Assembly (NCBI GenBank): GCA_016710365.1 | Contig: JADJVW010000046.1 | Coordinates: 1 to 23,763 of the forward strand | Length of the DNA stretch: 23,763 nucleotides | DNA from: Candidatus Caldilinea saccharophila | GTDB taxonomy: Bacteria; Chloroflexota; Anaerolineae; Caldilineales; Caldilineaceae | Reading direction: 5' to 3' | In this document: one piece after another, positions 14,205 through 22,990 of the stretch | Layout: every line of letters begins with the position of its first letter | Position numbering within the stretch: position 1 is the first letter of the stretch | The notes under the pieces: generated by a model | What the model saw: only the letters and a program-made list of their open reading frames with translations | The model's database searches: none | What the model was told of the DNA's origin: nothing | Position numbers and translations under genes: made by a program

Positions 14205-15776
14205 ATGTCTGGTAAAACCAGTCAGCGACAGTGGATGCCTCGGCGTGTGCGGACGCTTTTGGCAGTAATCCTGGCGCTGGGACTGCTGATCCCTGTGGTC
14301 AGCGCGTATGCTCAAGATGAAAATACGCCCGTCACCCCGAACGACAAAATCTGTGTCGAAGGCTCCGTCATCAACTTCAATGAAGTTCTGCTCAGTGACT
14401 ACACGTGGGCCATCAGCTATGGACCAACCGGTGGCACAGAAATGAGTCAGGTGACAACCGACGCCGACGGCAAGTTCAAGATTGAGGATGGTCTGTCCGT
14501 TGGCGACTGGACGTTCTCGATGGATCCCACCTCGAATGGCCCTTGGGAAGGAATCACCCCTCTGTCTTTCAGTGTGCCGCTCAAGTATGGCAGCGACAAA
14601 TGCGTCCAGATTCGCTGGAAGTTAGTGCGCCGCGTGCCGGTGATCGTCACCAAGATCGACGATCAGCACAACCCACTGAATGACTGGATCATTCGCGCCG
14701 AACCAGCACGTGGCAACTGGTTTGCATCGCCGTCAGAAGTAAAGACAGGTGAGGCTCCGGGTTCCAACCCTGGCGAGGCGATCTTCTATCTGACCGAAGG
14801 CCAGTGGAATTTCAAAGAGCGTGCGCCAGCAGGCGTCCACTACACACCGATCATCCCCTCCACCGGCCAGCAGTCACTGTTGGTGGAATGGAACGCAGAT
14901 GACAGTGGTCAGCCAATTCCGCAGACCTTGCGCTTCAAGAATCGCGTCGTAGAGCATGGTTGCATCGATGTATACAAGTCTGACGTATTTGACGAAACTT
15001 CCACACCACTGCCTGGTTGGAAGATGACTGTCAAGCGTGCAAACGGCACCCTGGTGACCAGCGGCTTCACCGATTCGAGTGGTAAAGTCACTTTCAGCAG
15101 GCTGCCGTTTGATCCGTATACCGTGGTGGAAGAAGCCCGTGATGGATGGGCGCCCTCCAGCCCCACCGGCTTCACCGTCGATGTCATCCAGAGTGAAGAA
15201 TGTGTGAGGGTCGAATTCTACAACGAACAAGACTTCGGCTACAGCTTCGTTGGGCGCAAGATCGACACCAATGGCAAGGTCGGCCTCCCGAACTGGAAGA
15301 TCACGATTAAGCCGTTGGACAATGGCGGCGCGCTGCCGACTAATGGCACTGAAGAAGATGGCAAGGCGTATGTCACGACCGACGGTCTTGGCAATTACCG
15401 CTTCGACTTTGCCACCAACGATTACCGCGTGCCCGGCGCCCGCTACCAGATCTGCGAAGAAGAACGCGCTGGCTGGCTGCCGCACACCTCCCTCTGCTAC
15501 AACGTCCGCCTGCCTGCCAAGCCAGGTTCGCCTGTCAAGGTGTGGGACTTTGAAAATCAGCAGGTTGGTCACTGGGAAAGCGTGATCTATGGCCCGCACC
15601 AGGGTGCAACGTCAGGTAGCTGCCGCTACAGTGTGACGGTGCAGCCGGGCGACAGCCTGTACGGCATCGGCGCCGCCTACGGCGTGTCCGCCAGCGCGAT
15701 GCTGGCTGCCAATCCGTGGGTCTATAGCCGACCGCACTACTACGTCTATCCAGGCGATTCGGTCTGTGTGCCGTAA
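14205..15776 (+). CDS. Secreted multidomain protein with SpaA/Cna-B-like beta domains and C-terminal LysM
   Basis: This is a 523-residue extracellular protein. A signal peptide spans 1-36: basic QWMPRRVRT, a hydrophobic core, cleavage after SAYA before QDENT. Four to five tandem prealbumin-like (SpaA/Cna-B/SdrD-type) beta domains follow. Repeated patterns are PLxxWxIxxxPxxG, a TDxxGKxxF turn (TTDADGKFKI, TDSSGKVTFS, TTDGLGNYRF), YxxxEExxxGW and a closing VxFxN/xFxNQ strand. Residues ~473-523 form one LysM domain (YSVTVQPGDSLYGIGAAYGV ... YYVYPGDSVCVP), which normally binds peptidoglycan or other GlcNAc polymers, so the protein is likely held to the envelope non-covalently. Cysteines at the domain edges may pair. 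It is monocistronic: terminators lie before and after, and it has its own Shine-Dalgarno. Role in adhesion or sheath structure is inference. Confidence 0.85.
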   Translation: MSGKTSQRQWMPRRVRTLLAVILALGLLIPVVSAYAQDENTPVTPNDKICVEGSVINFNEVLLSDYTWAISYGPTGGTEMSQVTTDADGKFKIEDGLSVGDWTFSMDPTSNGPWEGITPLSFSVPLKYGSDKCVQIRWKLVRRVPVIVTKIDDQHNPLNDWIIRAEPARGNWFASPSEVKTGEAPGSNPGEAIFYLTEGQWNFKERAPAGVHYTPIIPSTGQQSLLVEWNADDSGQPIPQTLRFKNRVVEHGCIDVYKSDVFDETSTPLPGWKMTVKRANGTLVTSGFTDSSGKVTFSRLPFDPYTVVEEARDGWAPSSPTGFTVDVIQSEECVRVEFYNEQDFGYSFVGRKIDTNGKVGLPNWKITIKPLDNGGALPTNGTEEDGKAYVTTDGLGNYRFDFATNDYRVPGARYQICEEERAGWLPHTSLCYNVRLPAKPGSPVKVWDFENQQVGHWESVIYGPHQGATSGSCRYSVTVQPGDSLYGIGAAYGVSASAMLAANPWVYSRPHYYVYPGDSVCVP

Positions 15777-15792
15777 GATTACCACTCAGGCT

Positions 15793-15850
15793 GTTGTCAG
15801 ATTCGTTGGCGGGGGGCCGGCGTTGGCGTCTGTCGTAGACGCCTGACAAC
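15793..15850 (+). other. Nested RNA hairpin in the 3' UTR of the LysM protein gene
   Basis: GTTGTCAG (15793-15800) pairs with CTGACAAC (15843-15850), enclosing an inner stem GGCGTC (15825-15830) with GACGCC (15838-15843); the outer and inner stems share one base. It lies between the stop codon and the intrinsic terminator and may stabilise the transcript end. Confidence 0.4.
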
Positions 15851-15865
15851 TGAATAGCAGCGCTC

Positions 15866-15899
15866 AAGCCGGGTTTCCAAAGGGGAACCCGGCTTTTTT
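15866..15899 (+). terminator. Rho-independent terminator after the LysM protein gene
   Basis: AAGCCGGGTTTCC (15866-15878) pairs with GGGAACCCGGCTT (15883-15895) along 13 bp with one G-U pair and an AAAG loop, followed directly by a run of T. This is a strong intrinsic terminator for plus-strand transcription. Confidence 0.92.
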
Positions 15900-15976
15900 G
15901 TGATCATGCGATGAATCGTTATTCTTGTCTCCCCCTCTCCTTGTCTCCCTTATTTTTCCCCTACCCCCGCTAAAGA

Positions 15977-15985
15977 TGCTACACT
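15977..15985 (+). promoter_or_regulatory. Extended -10 promoter giving a leaderless glycosyltransferase mRNA
   Basis: TGC followed by TACACT (15980-15985) lies 6 nt before the ATG at 15992. The normal start site 7 nt after the -10 box coincides with the A of the ATG. No Shine-Dalgarno is present. A pyrimidine-rich stretch (two CTTGTCTCCC copies at 15924 and 15940) lies upstream. Confidence 0.5.
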
Positions 15986-15991
15986 CCCTCC

Positions 15992-17220
15992 ATGCATATC
16001 GGCGTGTTGACTCACAATTATCCCCGCTTTCCCGGCGATTTCAGCGGCGTTTTTGTCGAGGCGTTGTGCGAAGAGTTGGCCGCGCAACAACAAGAAGTCA
16101 CAGTGTGGGCGCCTTATGATCCTGCCTATCGACGCCCACTGCATGGCGCGGTGTCGCTGCGTCTCTATCGCTATGCCTGGCCCGACGCGCTGCACCGGCT
16201 TGGTTACATGCGCACCATGCAATCTGACCTGGCGTTGCGCATGGAAGCGTACGCGCTCAGCCCCGCGCTCTTTACGCGAGGCATCCAGACCGTCCTGCGG
16301 GAGTCGCGCCGTCGCCGCCCCGACGTGCTTCACGCCCACTGGCTGCTGCCGAACGGTTTTATCGGCGCCGTGGTCAGCCGGCGCCTCGGCATTCCGCTGG
16401 CGATCTCGATTCCCGGCTCCGACGCGCAGGTGGCTCGCAGCAACGCGCTCTTCCGCGCCATGGCGCGCTTTGCCTTGCGTCAGGCTGCGCTGCTGACCGC
16501 CAACAGCACCGACCTGCGCGATGCGGTTGCACCGCTGGGGGCAGATCTGAGCCGCTTCGATATGATCATTTACGGAACCGATCCGGCCGCGCTGCGCCCT
16601 GACGACAGCGCCTCTGCGTTGTTGCGCCAGCGTCTGCAGATCGAGAGCGGTGCGGTTGTGGCTTTGTGCGTCGGGCGGATGGTGCCCAAGAAAGGCTTTG
16701 ACGTGCTGATCCGAGCGCTGGCGGAGCCGATGCTGCAAGCGCAGCCCATCGTCGCCGTGATGGTGGGGGAAGGGGACGACAAGGCAACCTGGCAGGAGCT
16801 TGCTACCAGGCTAGGCGTGACCGATCGGCTGCGCTGGGTGGGAAATGTCCCAAAAACAGAGATCGGTCGCTACTATAACCTGGCCGATTTGCTGGCTATG
16901 CCTTCCGTGAGCAGACCCGCCGACGGGCTGAATGTCTGTGTGCTCGACGCCATGAGTTGCGCTAAACCCGTGATCGGCACGCCGGTCGCCGGCAATCCAC
17001 TGGCGATTGTGAATGGCGAAACCGGGCTGATCGTGCCGGAGCAGGACGCCGCGCGCTGGCTGCTATCTTTAACCTGGCGGCCCATCCAACGCTGCGCCAG
17101 CAGATGGGCGCGGCTGGACGAGCCCGCATCGAGCAAGAATTAGGCTGGCCGCATCTGGCGCGACGGTATATTGCCCACTTCGAGCGTATGGCGACTGCGG
17201 GGCGCCGCTCTTCTCCATGA
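15992..17220 (+). CDS. Glycosyltransferase, GT4-like GT-B fold (frameshift near the 3' end)
   Basis: This is a cytosolic or membrane-associated glycosyltransferase moving a sugar from a nucleotide donor to an unknown acceptor. The N-terminal Rossmann half begins MHIGVLTHNYPRFPGDFSG and includes DVLHAHWLLPNG and SIPGSDAQV. The C-terminal half has VALCVGRMVPKKGFDVLIRAL (donor phosphate site) and DGLNVCVLDAMSCAKPVIGT, where Asp occupies both positions usually held by Glu in the E-x7-E motif. The uninterrupted frame ends at 17143 with a non-homologous tail after PEQDAARWLL. The -1 frame instead gives AIFNLAAHPTLRQQMGAAGR and RARIEQELGWPHLARRYI, a typical family end, to a TGA at 17218-17220. One missing base near 17050-17062 explains this; the restored length is ~409 residues. 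The gene stands alone. Fold is sure, substrate unknown. Confidence 0.87.
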
Positions 17221-17340
17221 TGCCCTGCTGCCGTCAACGCTACATCTTGTCGAAGCTTGATCGCCACTGCGTGAACGCGTGCATCAGCGCTTTTGCAAGG
17301 CTCTCGCCGGCGAACGCACAGACCGAGGAGATTTGCAGAG
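17221..17340. other. Convergent intergenic spacer without recognisable content
   Basis: No gene, promoter or RNA was recognised between the glycosyltransferase stop and the inverted repeat at 17341. Confidence 0.4.
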
Positions 17341-17385
17341 GCAGCCAGGGTTCGCGCCGGTGCGCCCGGCGCGAACCCTGGCTGC
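17341..17385. repeat. Perfect 20-bp inverted repeat between convergent genes
   Basis: The arms at 17341-17360 and 17366-17385 are exact reverse complements (GCAGCCAGGG...GCGCCGG against CCGGCGC...CCCTGGCTGC) around a TGCGC loop. The stem begins 2 nt past the alpha-2-macroglobulin stop codon. No T-run follows on either strand. It most likely acts as a bidirectional transcription stop or 3' RNA stabiliser. Confidence 0.8.
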
Positions 17386-17387
17386 GC

Positions 17388-20300
17388 TTAATCCGGCGTG
17401 CCCAATGTTACGATGATCCGCTGCGGTGCTTCGACATCGCCCTGGTTGGGCGCATAGTAATCGAACACCTGGCTGGCGGGCGTCTGCGCACGTATCGGAT
17501 ACTTTGCCTGGAGCCGGTAGGCAAAGGTGAGTTGCTCACCGCTGCGCACCTGAGTCAGATAGAGGATAATCTGGCGGCCGGTCAGCTCGTAGCGCTCGAT
17601 CCTGCCGGCTTTGAGCAGCGCATCCAGATCCGCCGTTATTGGCGTGAATCCTGGCGGGATACCGAGATCGACCAGCACTGTGCCCGCCATGCCCGGTCTG
17701 AGCAGTTCGACTGTCGCCAGCGCCTGCACGGTTTCGTTGACCTGGAGTTCGGTGCGGTCGTAGGCGACGCTCACATGCATCGGCTGCGCGGCCTCTGGTG
17801 CGGAAACCACGGCGCCACGGTAGGTAATAACTCGTGACGATCTGATAATGCAGCATGCGGTCGCCATCGACCGTGATCTCTAATTGGCTTCCATCGCTGC
17901 CAATTTCTTCGAAGCTAAGTTGTTGCACGACATCAGAATTCTCCGCGTCAATGGTCAGCGTCCGGCTGTCGCTGCCGCTGGCGGCGTCGGTCAGCGTCAC
18001 CGTCACCGTCGCCGCTCCCCCTTCACCGGCGTTGCGTGCGGCCAACACCAGCGCTTTGAGCGCCTGCACCGTGGCCTGCGTGGTGTAGAAGCTGCCGTTC
18101 GGAGCGCGGTTCTCCACAAGATAGGTGATCGCCTGTGCGGCCAGGTCGGGATGCACCTCAGCGCGCAGCAACGCCTGTGCGACTAGCGCGGTGGTCTCGA
18201 TCGCGGCCACCTGGCCGTAGCTGCCCATGTAGGTCAGATCGCCGGCGCCCCAGAAGGCTGTCCCCTCCGTGACCGACGCACGCGCCGCCAGTTCATCCAG
18301 CACCTCCGTCGCATCCGCGCCAGCCGCAACCAGGGCGTTGGCGGCAAGCGCCAGCGTGTAATCGTCATATCCACCCAGAGATGGCAGTACAAACTTTTGC
18401 TCGACAGGTTTCTGATTGACAGCCGTGGCAGCGCTGCCGACGGTCGATTTCAGCGGACTTTGCGGCGCCGTGATGACGGGTGCGGCGCGCAATGCCTGCT
18501 CGATAAAGCGCACCGCCCTCTCGACGGCATACGGTTCGACGCCGGCATCCGCCATGCCCCAGGCGATATAAGCCGTGGTCGCCAACCGGCTTTGCACCGA
18601 CTCCAACCCACTTTCAATGGTCATGCCTTCTGCAGCCCAACTGCCGTCGCTCGCCTGTTGCCCGGCAAGATAGGACGCCACGCGGGCAAGCAGCGCCGGG
18701 TCGACATACGCCACTTCTTCCATGTCGCCAAACTCCATCAGTCCGTAGGCGGTGAGCATCATCTGCGCGGGCGGGTCGCCAAAGAGGCTGAAGCCGCCCG
18801 GCTGTCCGTCTACTTCGAAGGTCAACAGCCGCTGATAACCGAGGTTGATCAACTGTTCGGCCTGCAATTGGATGCGCGGCGCCGCCTGGTCGGTCGCCTT
18901 GAGATAATCCAGCACCATGACGTTCGGATAGGTGACGCTGCTGGTCTGCTCGAAACAGCCGTAGGGCGTCTGCAACAGACCCTCCAGCCCTTCCAGCACC
19001 TGGCTGACCACGCCGGGATAGACGCGCACCGTCATGCGCGCCGTGCCGGGGATGGCGATGTCGGGAGAGCCGGCTGAAAAGCTTTGCGCGGCTGCCAGAT
19101 TCACGCCCATGCTGTCAAAAACTTGCTGGCCGTCGGGCAGCACCTCGACCGCACGCACAACCGCATCGCTGAATTGCGAACCGGTGGCCGTGATCTGTAA
19201 CTGAAACGCCCCGCTGCGCAGCACACGGATCGGCACGTAGACGGCGCTCACTTCGTTGGCGCTCACCTCGACGGTGGATGGCGCCGCGTCGGTCAGCTCG
19301 AACCAATCCCCCGGCGCCACGTCGAGGGCGATGCTCTGCGGCGCGTCCAGGTAATTGAAGATGCTGACGGGCACGGAGATCTCATCACCCACGGTGAGGA
19401 AACGCGGCAGATCCGGCTCCACAAAGAACTCCTGGAAGACGCGCAGCTCGCTTTGTGCGCTGCCCAGGTTGCCCGCCTGGTCGGACGCCAGCACGCTGAT
19501 GCGCCAGGTGGTGATGGAGTCGGCAATGGGAACCTGCACCTGGGCGCGCCCCTCCGCGTCGGTCTCCAGTTCGGGCATCCAGTAGAGCGTCTCCGGGAAA
19601 TATTGACGCAGACGCGGGGGCTCCTGGCCGCGCGTGGCGGTGGTCTCTACCGCGGACGCTGCGGATTCTGCTGCTGGCGCGGCCGGCGCCGCGCACGCGG
19701 ACCAGAAGAAAGCGCCCAACGCAAACAGAGTCAGCGCGATCAGCAGACGGCGACGTTTGCGGCTGCCGTTGTACATCGCCAGCCCCACCAGCGGCGCCAG
19801 CAAGTAGAGTCGATTCCCCCAGCCCACGGCCAGATTCGCCGCCAAAGACGGCGCCGGGCTCGCTGGCTCCTGCACAAACGCGGGTTGGCGCGCAGCCAAC
19901 TCGTCGGCGAAGAGGCCGGCGAGTGCAATTTCACGCGCCCTCGTGTGGTCACCATAGCGGATGTTGGTGGGCAAATCGTCGTAGGGCGAGTAGACATCGT
20001 CTTCCAACTCCACGAAGTCGTGGATCTCGTAGCGCGGCTCCTGCAGCTCGCGTTCGAGCAGGAAGTAGGTGCGGGCAAAGCCTGGCGCTTGCTCCTGGAC
20101 GGAGAAGACCGATTCATCGACGATGGCCAGCCCCACCACGCCGGGCATGGGCGCGCCGTCGCGCTGCACCTGGATGTCGAGCGTCGCGGTGTCGCCTGGA
20201 CGGTACACGTCGGCGTCGGCGCTCACGGTGATGTCGGCCGGCGCCGGGTTGACGAGCAGCAGCCGACGGTCCGCCACGATCTCGCCGTCGTCGCCGACCA

Positions 20301-21864
20301 CGTAGGCGTTGAGTTCAACCGTACCGAGCAGGCTGCCGTCAATAGGCAGCGCGGCCTGCGCCGCGCCGTTCACCACCGGCAGGGTCACCAGCGCAAAGGT
20401 CTGTCGTCCCTTGATGATGTCCAGATAGACCGTCGTGGCTTTGCCGTTAACATAGATGTCGATGTCGGCCGTCTCGCCCACGCGGTATTCGGCACGCGCG
20501 GGACGCATGAGCACGGTTGCGCTGGCGCCCCGCACGCCGCCGAGCAGCAGAGGCTGCGTCACTTCGCGGCCCGCGGCGTCGGTTGCGGCTACTTCCAGCG
20601 GCAGATAAGGCTGCGCGGGCGCGGTGAGTGTAATGACAGCCAGCCCGTAGATGTCGGTGCTGGTGGTGATAGTGGGGAAGGTCTCGCTGGCAATCGTCAG
20701 GGTGGCCGGGGCCGCGACGCCGTCGGGTGTGCTCACGTCGATATAAATGCGATTCTCCAGCCCGGGGCGCAGCAGGCCGGATTCCGGCACGGCGTCGATC
20801 AGCAAGGCTTTCTCGGCCACGGTGATGCTCTCGTCGACCGACTCCAGGTGATTGGCCGTGTCCACGACCTCGATGGTCAGATCGACCTGCGCGCGCTGGT
20901 TGTCGAGCCGGCCCACGAAAAAGTCGGGCACAGGAATCTCGTAGCGGTAGACGCCTTCGGCGTCAGTTTCGCCGGTCACGGTAAAGAGCGTCTCCGTCGT
21001 CACGTCCGTCACGTTCCCGCGCACGGTGACCTGGCCGTCTGCCACGGGTTTGCCAACGAAGTAGCGCGCCTGGATGACGCCGGTCGCGGTTTCGCCGGGC
21101 AGGTAGAAGGTCTGGTCTGGCCGGAAGGTGATCTCGAAGCGTGGCAGCGTGTAGGGTTTCACCTCCACGGTGCGCGTGGCCGTGTTCGGGCCAATCTCCG
21201 CCGTGATCTGGTAATCGCCCGACACTGCTTGCGCATCGAGGTCAAAGTCGACGCTGGCGACGCCGTATTGGCTGTTCGCCAGCTCCTTGCGCATCAATTT
21301 GTTGCCCTGTGGATCAGCCACGGTCAGCGTAATGATCTGATCCGCGGCCGCGTGCAGGTCCAGCGTATCGAGCGCCAACGTCCGCAGGTGGATCACCTGG
21401 CCAGGTTGATAGACCGGCTTGTCGCTGGAGACCAGGATGTCGTAGACGCGCCCGATATAGACATCCTGGGTGAGCACCGTGTCCTGGTTGTCGGTGGCGG
21501 CGCGGATCAAGAGCGTCTGCTGAGGGTCGTCGCCAACGTCGGGCGTCTCGAATTCGACATGCGCGAGGCCGTTATCGTCCGTCACGCCGGTGAAAAGCGG
21601 CTGGGCAACGCCGTCCTCACCCGCCATCAGCACCTCAACCTGGCGATCGGCAAGCGCCATCTGCTCCGGCGGCGTAGGATCGCGCACCTGGACAAGGAAG
21701 CTGGCTGTGCTGCCTGGCGCCAGGCGTGCGTACTCGCCCAGGACGACCACGCTGGCGCGATCCGGCTCGATGGCGCGGGGCGGCGGGGAAGGATTGAAAC
21801 AGCCGAACAAGAAGATGAAGAGCGGTAACAGGATGCGCAGACGGCGCGAATGCAAAAGTGACAT
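17388..21864 (-). CDS. Alpha-2-macroglobulin-like lipoprotein with thioester motif (frameshift near the 3' end)
   Basis: This is a bacterial A2M, a surface protease trap that covalently captures proteases through a thioester. The N-terminus is a lipoprotein signal (ILLPLFIFLFGC, lipid-modified Cys22). MG domains follow, with repeated DKPVYQPGQ, DQTFYLPGET, RAEYRVGET and ADVYRPGDT starts. The thioester is PYGCFEQTSS (Cys970, Gln973), after which an alpha/alpha-toroid TED domain runs to ~1270. Within the presumed bait region (~600-750) lie two hydrophobic segments, LYLLAPLVGLAMY (~686-698) and LLIALTLFALGAFFWSAC (~707-724), then an Ala/Pro-rich stretch, which is unusual. The frame breaks after SYYLPW: an extra base near 17814 separates it from AVVSAPEAAQPMHVSVAYDR, the receptor-binding-like end that stops at 17388. 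Restored length ~1491. A strong AAAGGAGG precedes the ATG. No pbpC partner is present. Confidence 0.9.
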
Positions 21865-21929
21865 ACTTCCTCCTTTGCAGCGAAGAGATGGCTCGGGTGC
21901 GAAAAGAACTGCTGGATACTGTTACAACA

Positions 21930-21958
21930 GGTTTAGCATCAGCAGGCGCACGAATCAA
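21930..21958 (-). promoter_or_regulatory. Candidate promoter of the alpha-2-macroglobulin gene
   Basis: On the minus strand TTGATT (21953-21958) and TAAACC (21930-21935) are separated by 17 nt, with TGC just before the -10 box. The leader would be about 60 nt and ends in AAAGGAGG, 4 nt before the ATG at 21864. Confidence 0.45.
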
Positions 21959-21969
21959 GCATCAGTTCT

Positions 21970-21986
21970 GTATCATTGAATGATAC
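21970..21986. promoter_or_regulatory. Palindrome GTATCATTGAATGATAC, possible operator
   Basis: Two perfect 7-bp arms flank TGA, 12 bp upstream of the candidate -35 box of the alpha-2-macroglobulin gene. Size, symmetry and position suit binding by a dimeric activator or repressor; which one is unknown. Confidence 0.45.
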
Positions 21987-22024
21987 CTGACGCCCGTCTG
22001 TAATAGGATGAGGATTGACCCGGT

Positions 22025-22847
22025 TCAGCGGTGTGCGTAGCAGCCGAACAACTGCCCCACGCCTTCGACGCCGCTTGCATCGTAGTAGAGATGGCGCAGC
22101 GGCAGATCGACCGGCGGCTCCAGCAGCGGCCCCTCGACGATGCTCGAAACCGGCGCGCCGCCCAGCAGACGGCTGACCTGCGTCAGATAGAGCCGGTCGA
22201 GCACACCGTCGGCCAACAGCATGTGCGCGATCTTCGGCCCGGCGGCAGAATAGACCAGCCGGTAGCCGGCCCCTGCCATCTGCTCGACAAAACTGCGGCC
22301 CTGCACGCTCTTCTCCCGCTACAAAGACCTGCCCGACCTGTGTCTCCAGTGTGTGCACGCGCGCCGGGTCGGCGCGACGATCGGTCACCACGACGACGCG
22401 GCGGCCGCCATGCGCCAGCGCGTCGGGCACGGGAAAATCCAGGCTGCTGCTGACCACGGCGAGATCGGGCTGGGGTGACAGGCATCGCGCGGCGCGCCAC
22501 GCCTGGAGATCGGCAAAGCGCGCGTCGTCGTAGACGCGCAGGATTTCCTGCGCCTTGCCCGCCGCGTAATCGCGCAGGTAGCGGCCCGTGGTAATGATGA
22601 GGTCGGCCTGGATCGCCAGCTCCTGGAAGAGCCGCCAATCGCGGTCATTGGCGACCTGCGCCGGCACCTTCATGCCACCTTTCACGGGGTCGGCGATCGC
22701 AATGCGGCCATCCAGACTCGCTACGAAATTGGCGTAGACCAGAGTGCGCCCTGCCGCCGCACTGCGCAGATCGTGCGCCAGGTAAAGCCCCTCCAGCGCG
22801 ACGCTCGCCGACGTTGGGTAAAGCTGCAAAATCTCGTTGTTTGGCAT
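22025..22847 (-). CDS. RibD C-terminal-domain (dihydrofolate-reductase-like) reductase, frameshifted
   Basis: This is an NADPH-dependent reductase of the RibD_C/DHFR-like fold, related to the riboflavin-pathway 5-amino-6-(5-phosphoribosylamino)uracil reductase but without a deaminase domain. Seen in order are VYANFVASLDGRIAIADP (substrate/cofactor loop), DWRLFQELAIQADLIITTGR, PDLAVVSSSLDFPVP and RVVVVTDRRADP. After VFVAGEE the frame goes wrong; in the +1 frame it resumes as SVQGRSFVEQMAGAGYRLVYS and AAGPKIAHMLLADGVLDRLYLT, both typical, ending at a TGA at 22025-22027. One extra base near 22307-22318 explains this, giving ~273 residues. AGTAGG before the ATG is a modest ribosome site. It lies upstream of the A2M gene on the same strand with a 160-nt gap holding its own promoter, so it is probably transcribed separately. 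Whether it makes riboflavin or reduces another substrate cannot be told. Confidence 0.8.
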
Positions 22848-22903
22848 GAACCTACTCGCGAAAACAATACTTTGGGAGAACGATTTCGCTTACTTTCAAT
22901 CGG

Positions 22904-22979
22904 CCACGGATTTGGCGAATTCGGCAGATTTTCACGGATTAAAATCTGTGTGAATCCGCCGAATTCGTAACATCCGCGG
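22904..22979. repeat. Dispersed palindromic intergenic repeat, longest copy
   Basis: Two 36-nt arms (22904-22939 and 22944-22979) around a TAAA loop match at roughly three quarters of positions, including the shared core GAATTCGGC with GCCGAATTC. The words CGGATT, AATCCGCC and CATCCGCGG recur in the copy at 8863-8937. It lies between the M24 peptidase and the RibD-like gene. Confidence 0.7.
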
Positions 22980-22990
22980 TCTATCTTTGT

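Noticed and set aside
15924..15949. Two copies of CTTGTCTCCC in a pyrimidine tract before the glycosyltransferase
   Set aside because: Only two copies in a low-complexity stretch with no symmetry; not enough to call an element.
17217..17837. 206-codon plus-strand open frame at the end of A2M
   Set aside because: It runs through the perfect inverted repeat and antisense to the A2M C-terminus; composition is shadow-like.
19453..21828. 791-codon open frame opposite the A2M gene
   Set aside because: Antisense shadow of A2M: Arg/His/Val-rich, no domain, no ribosome site.
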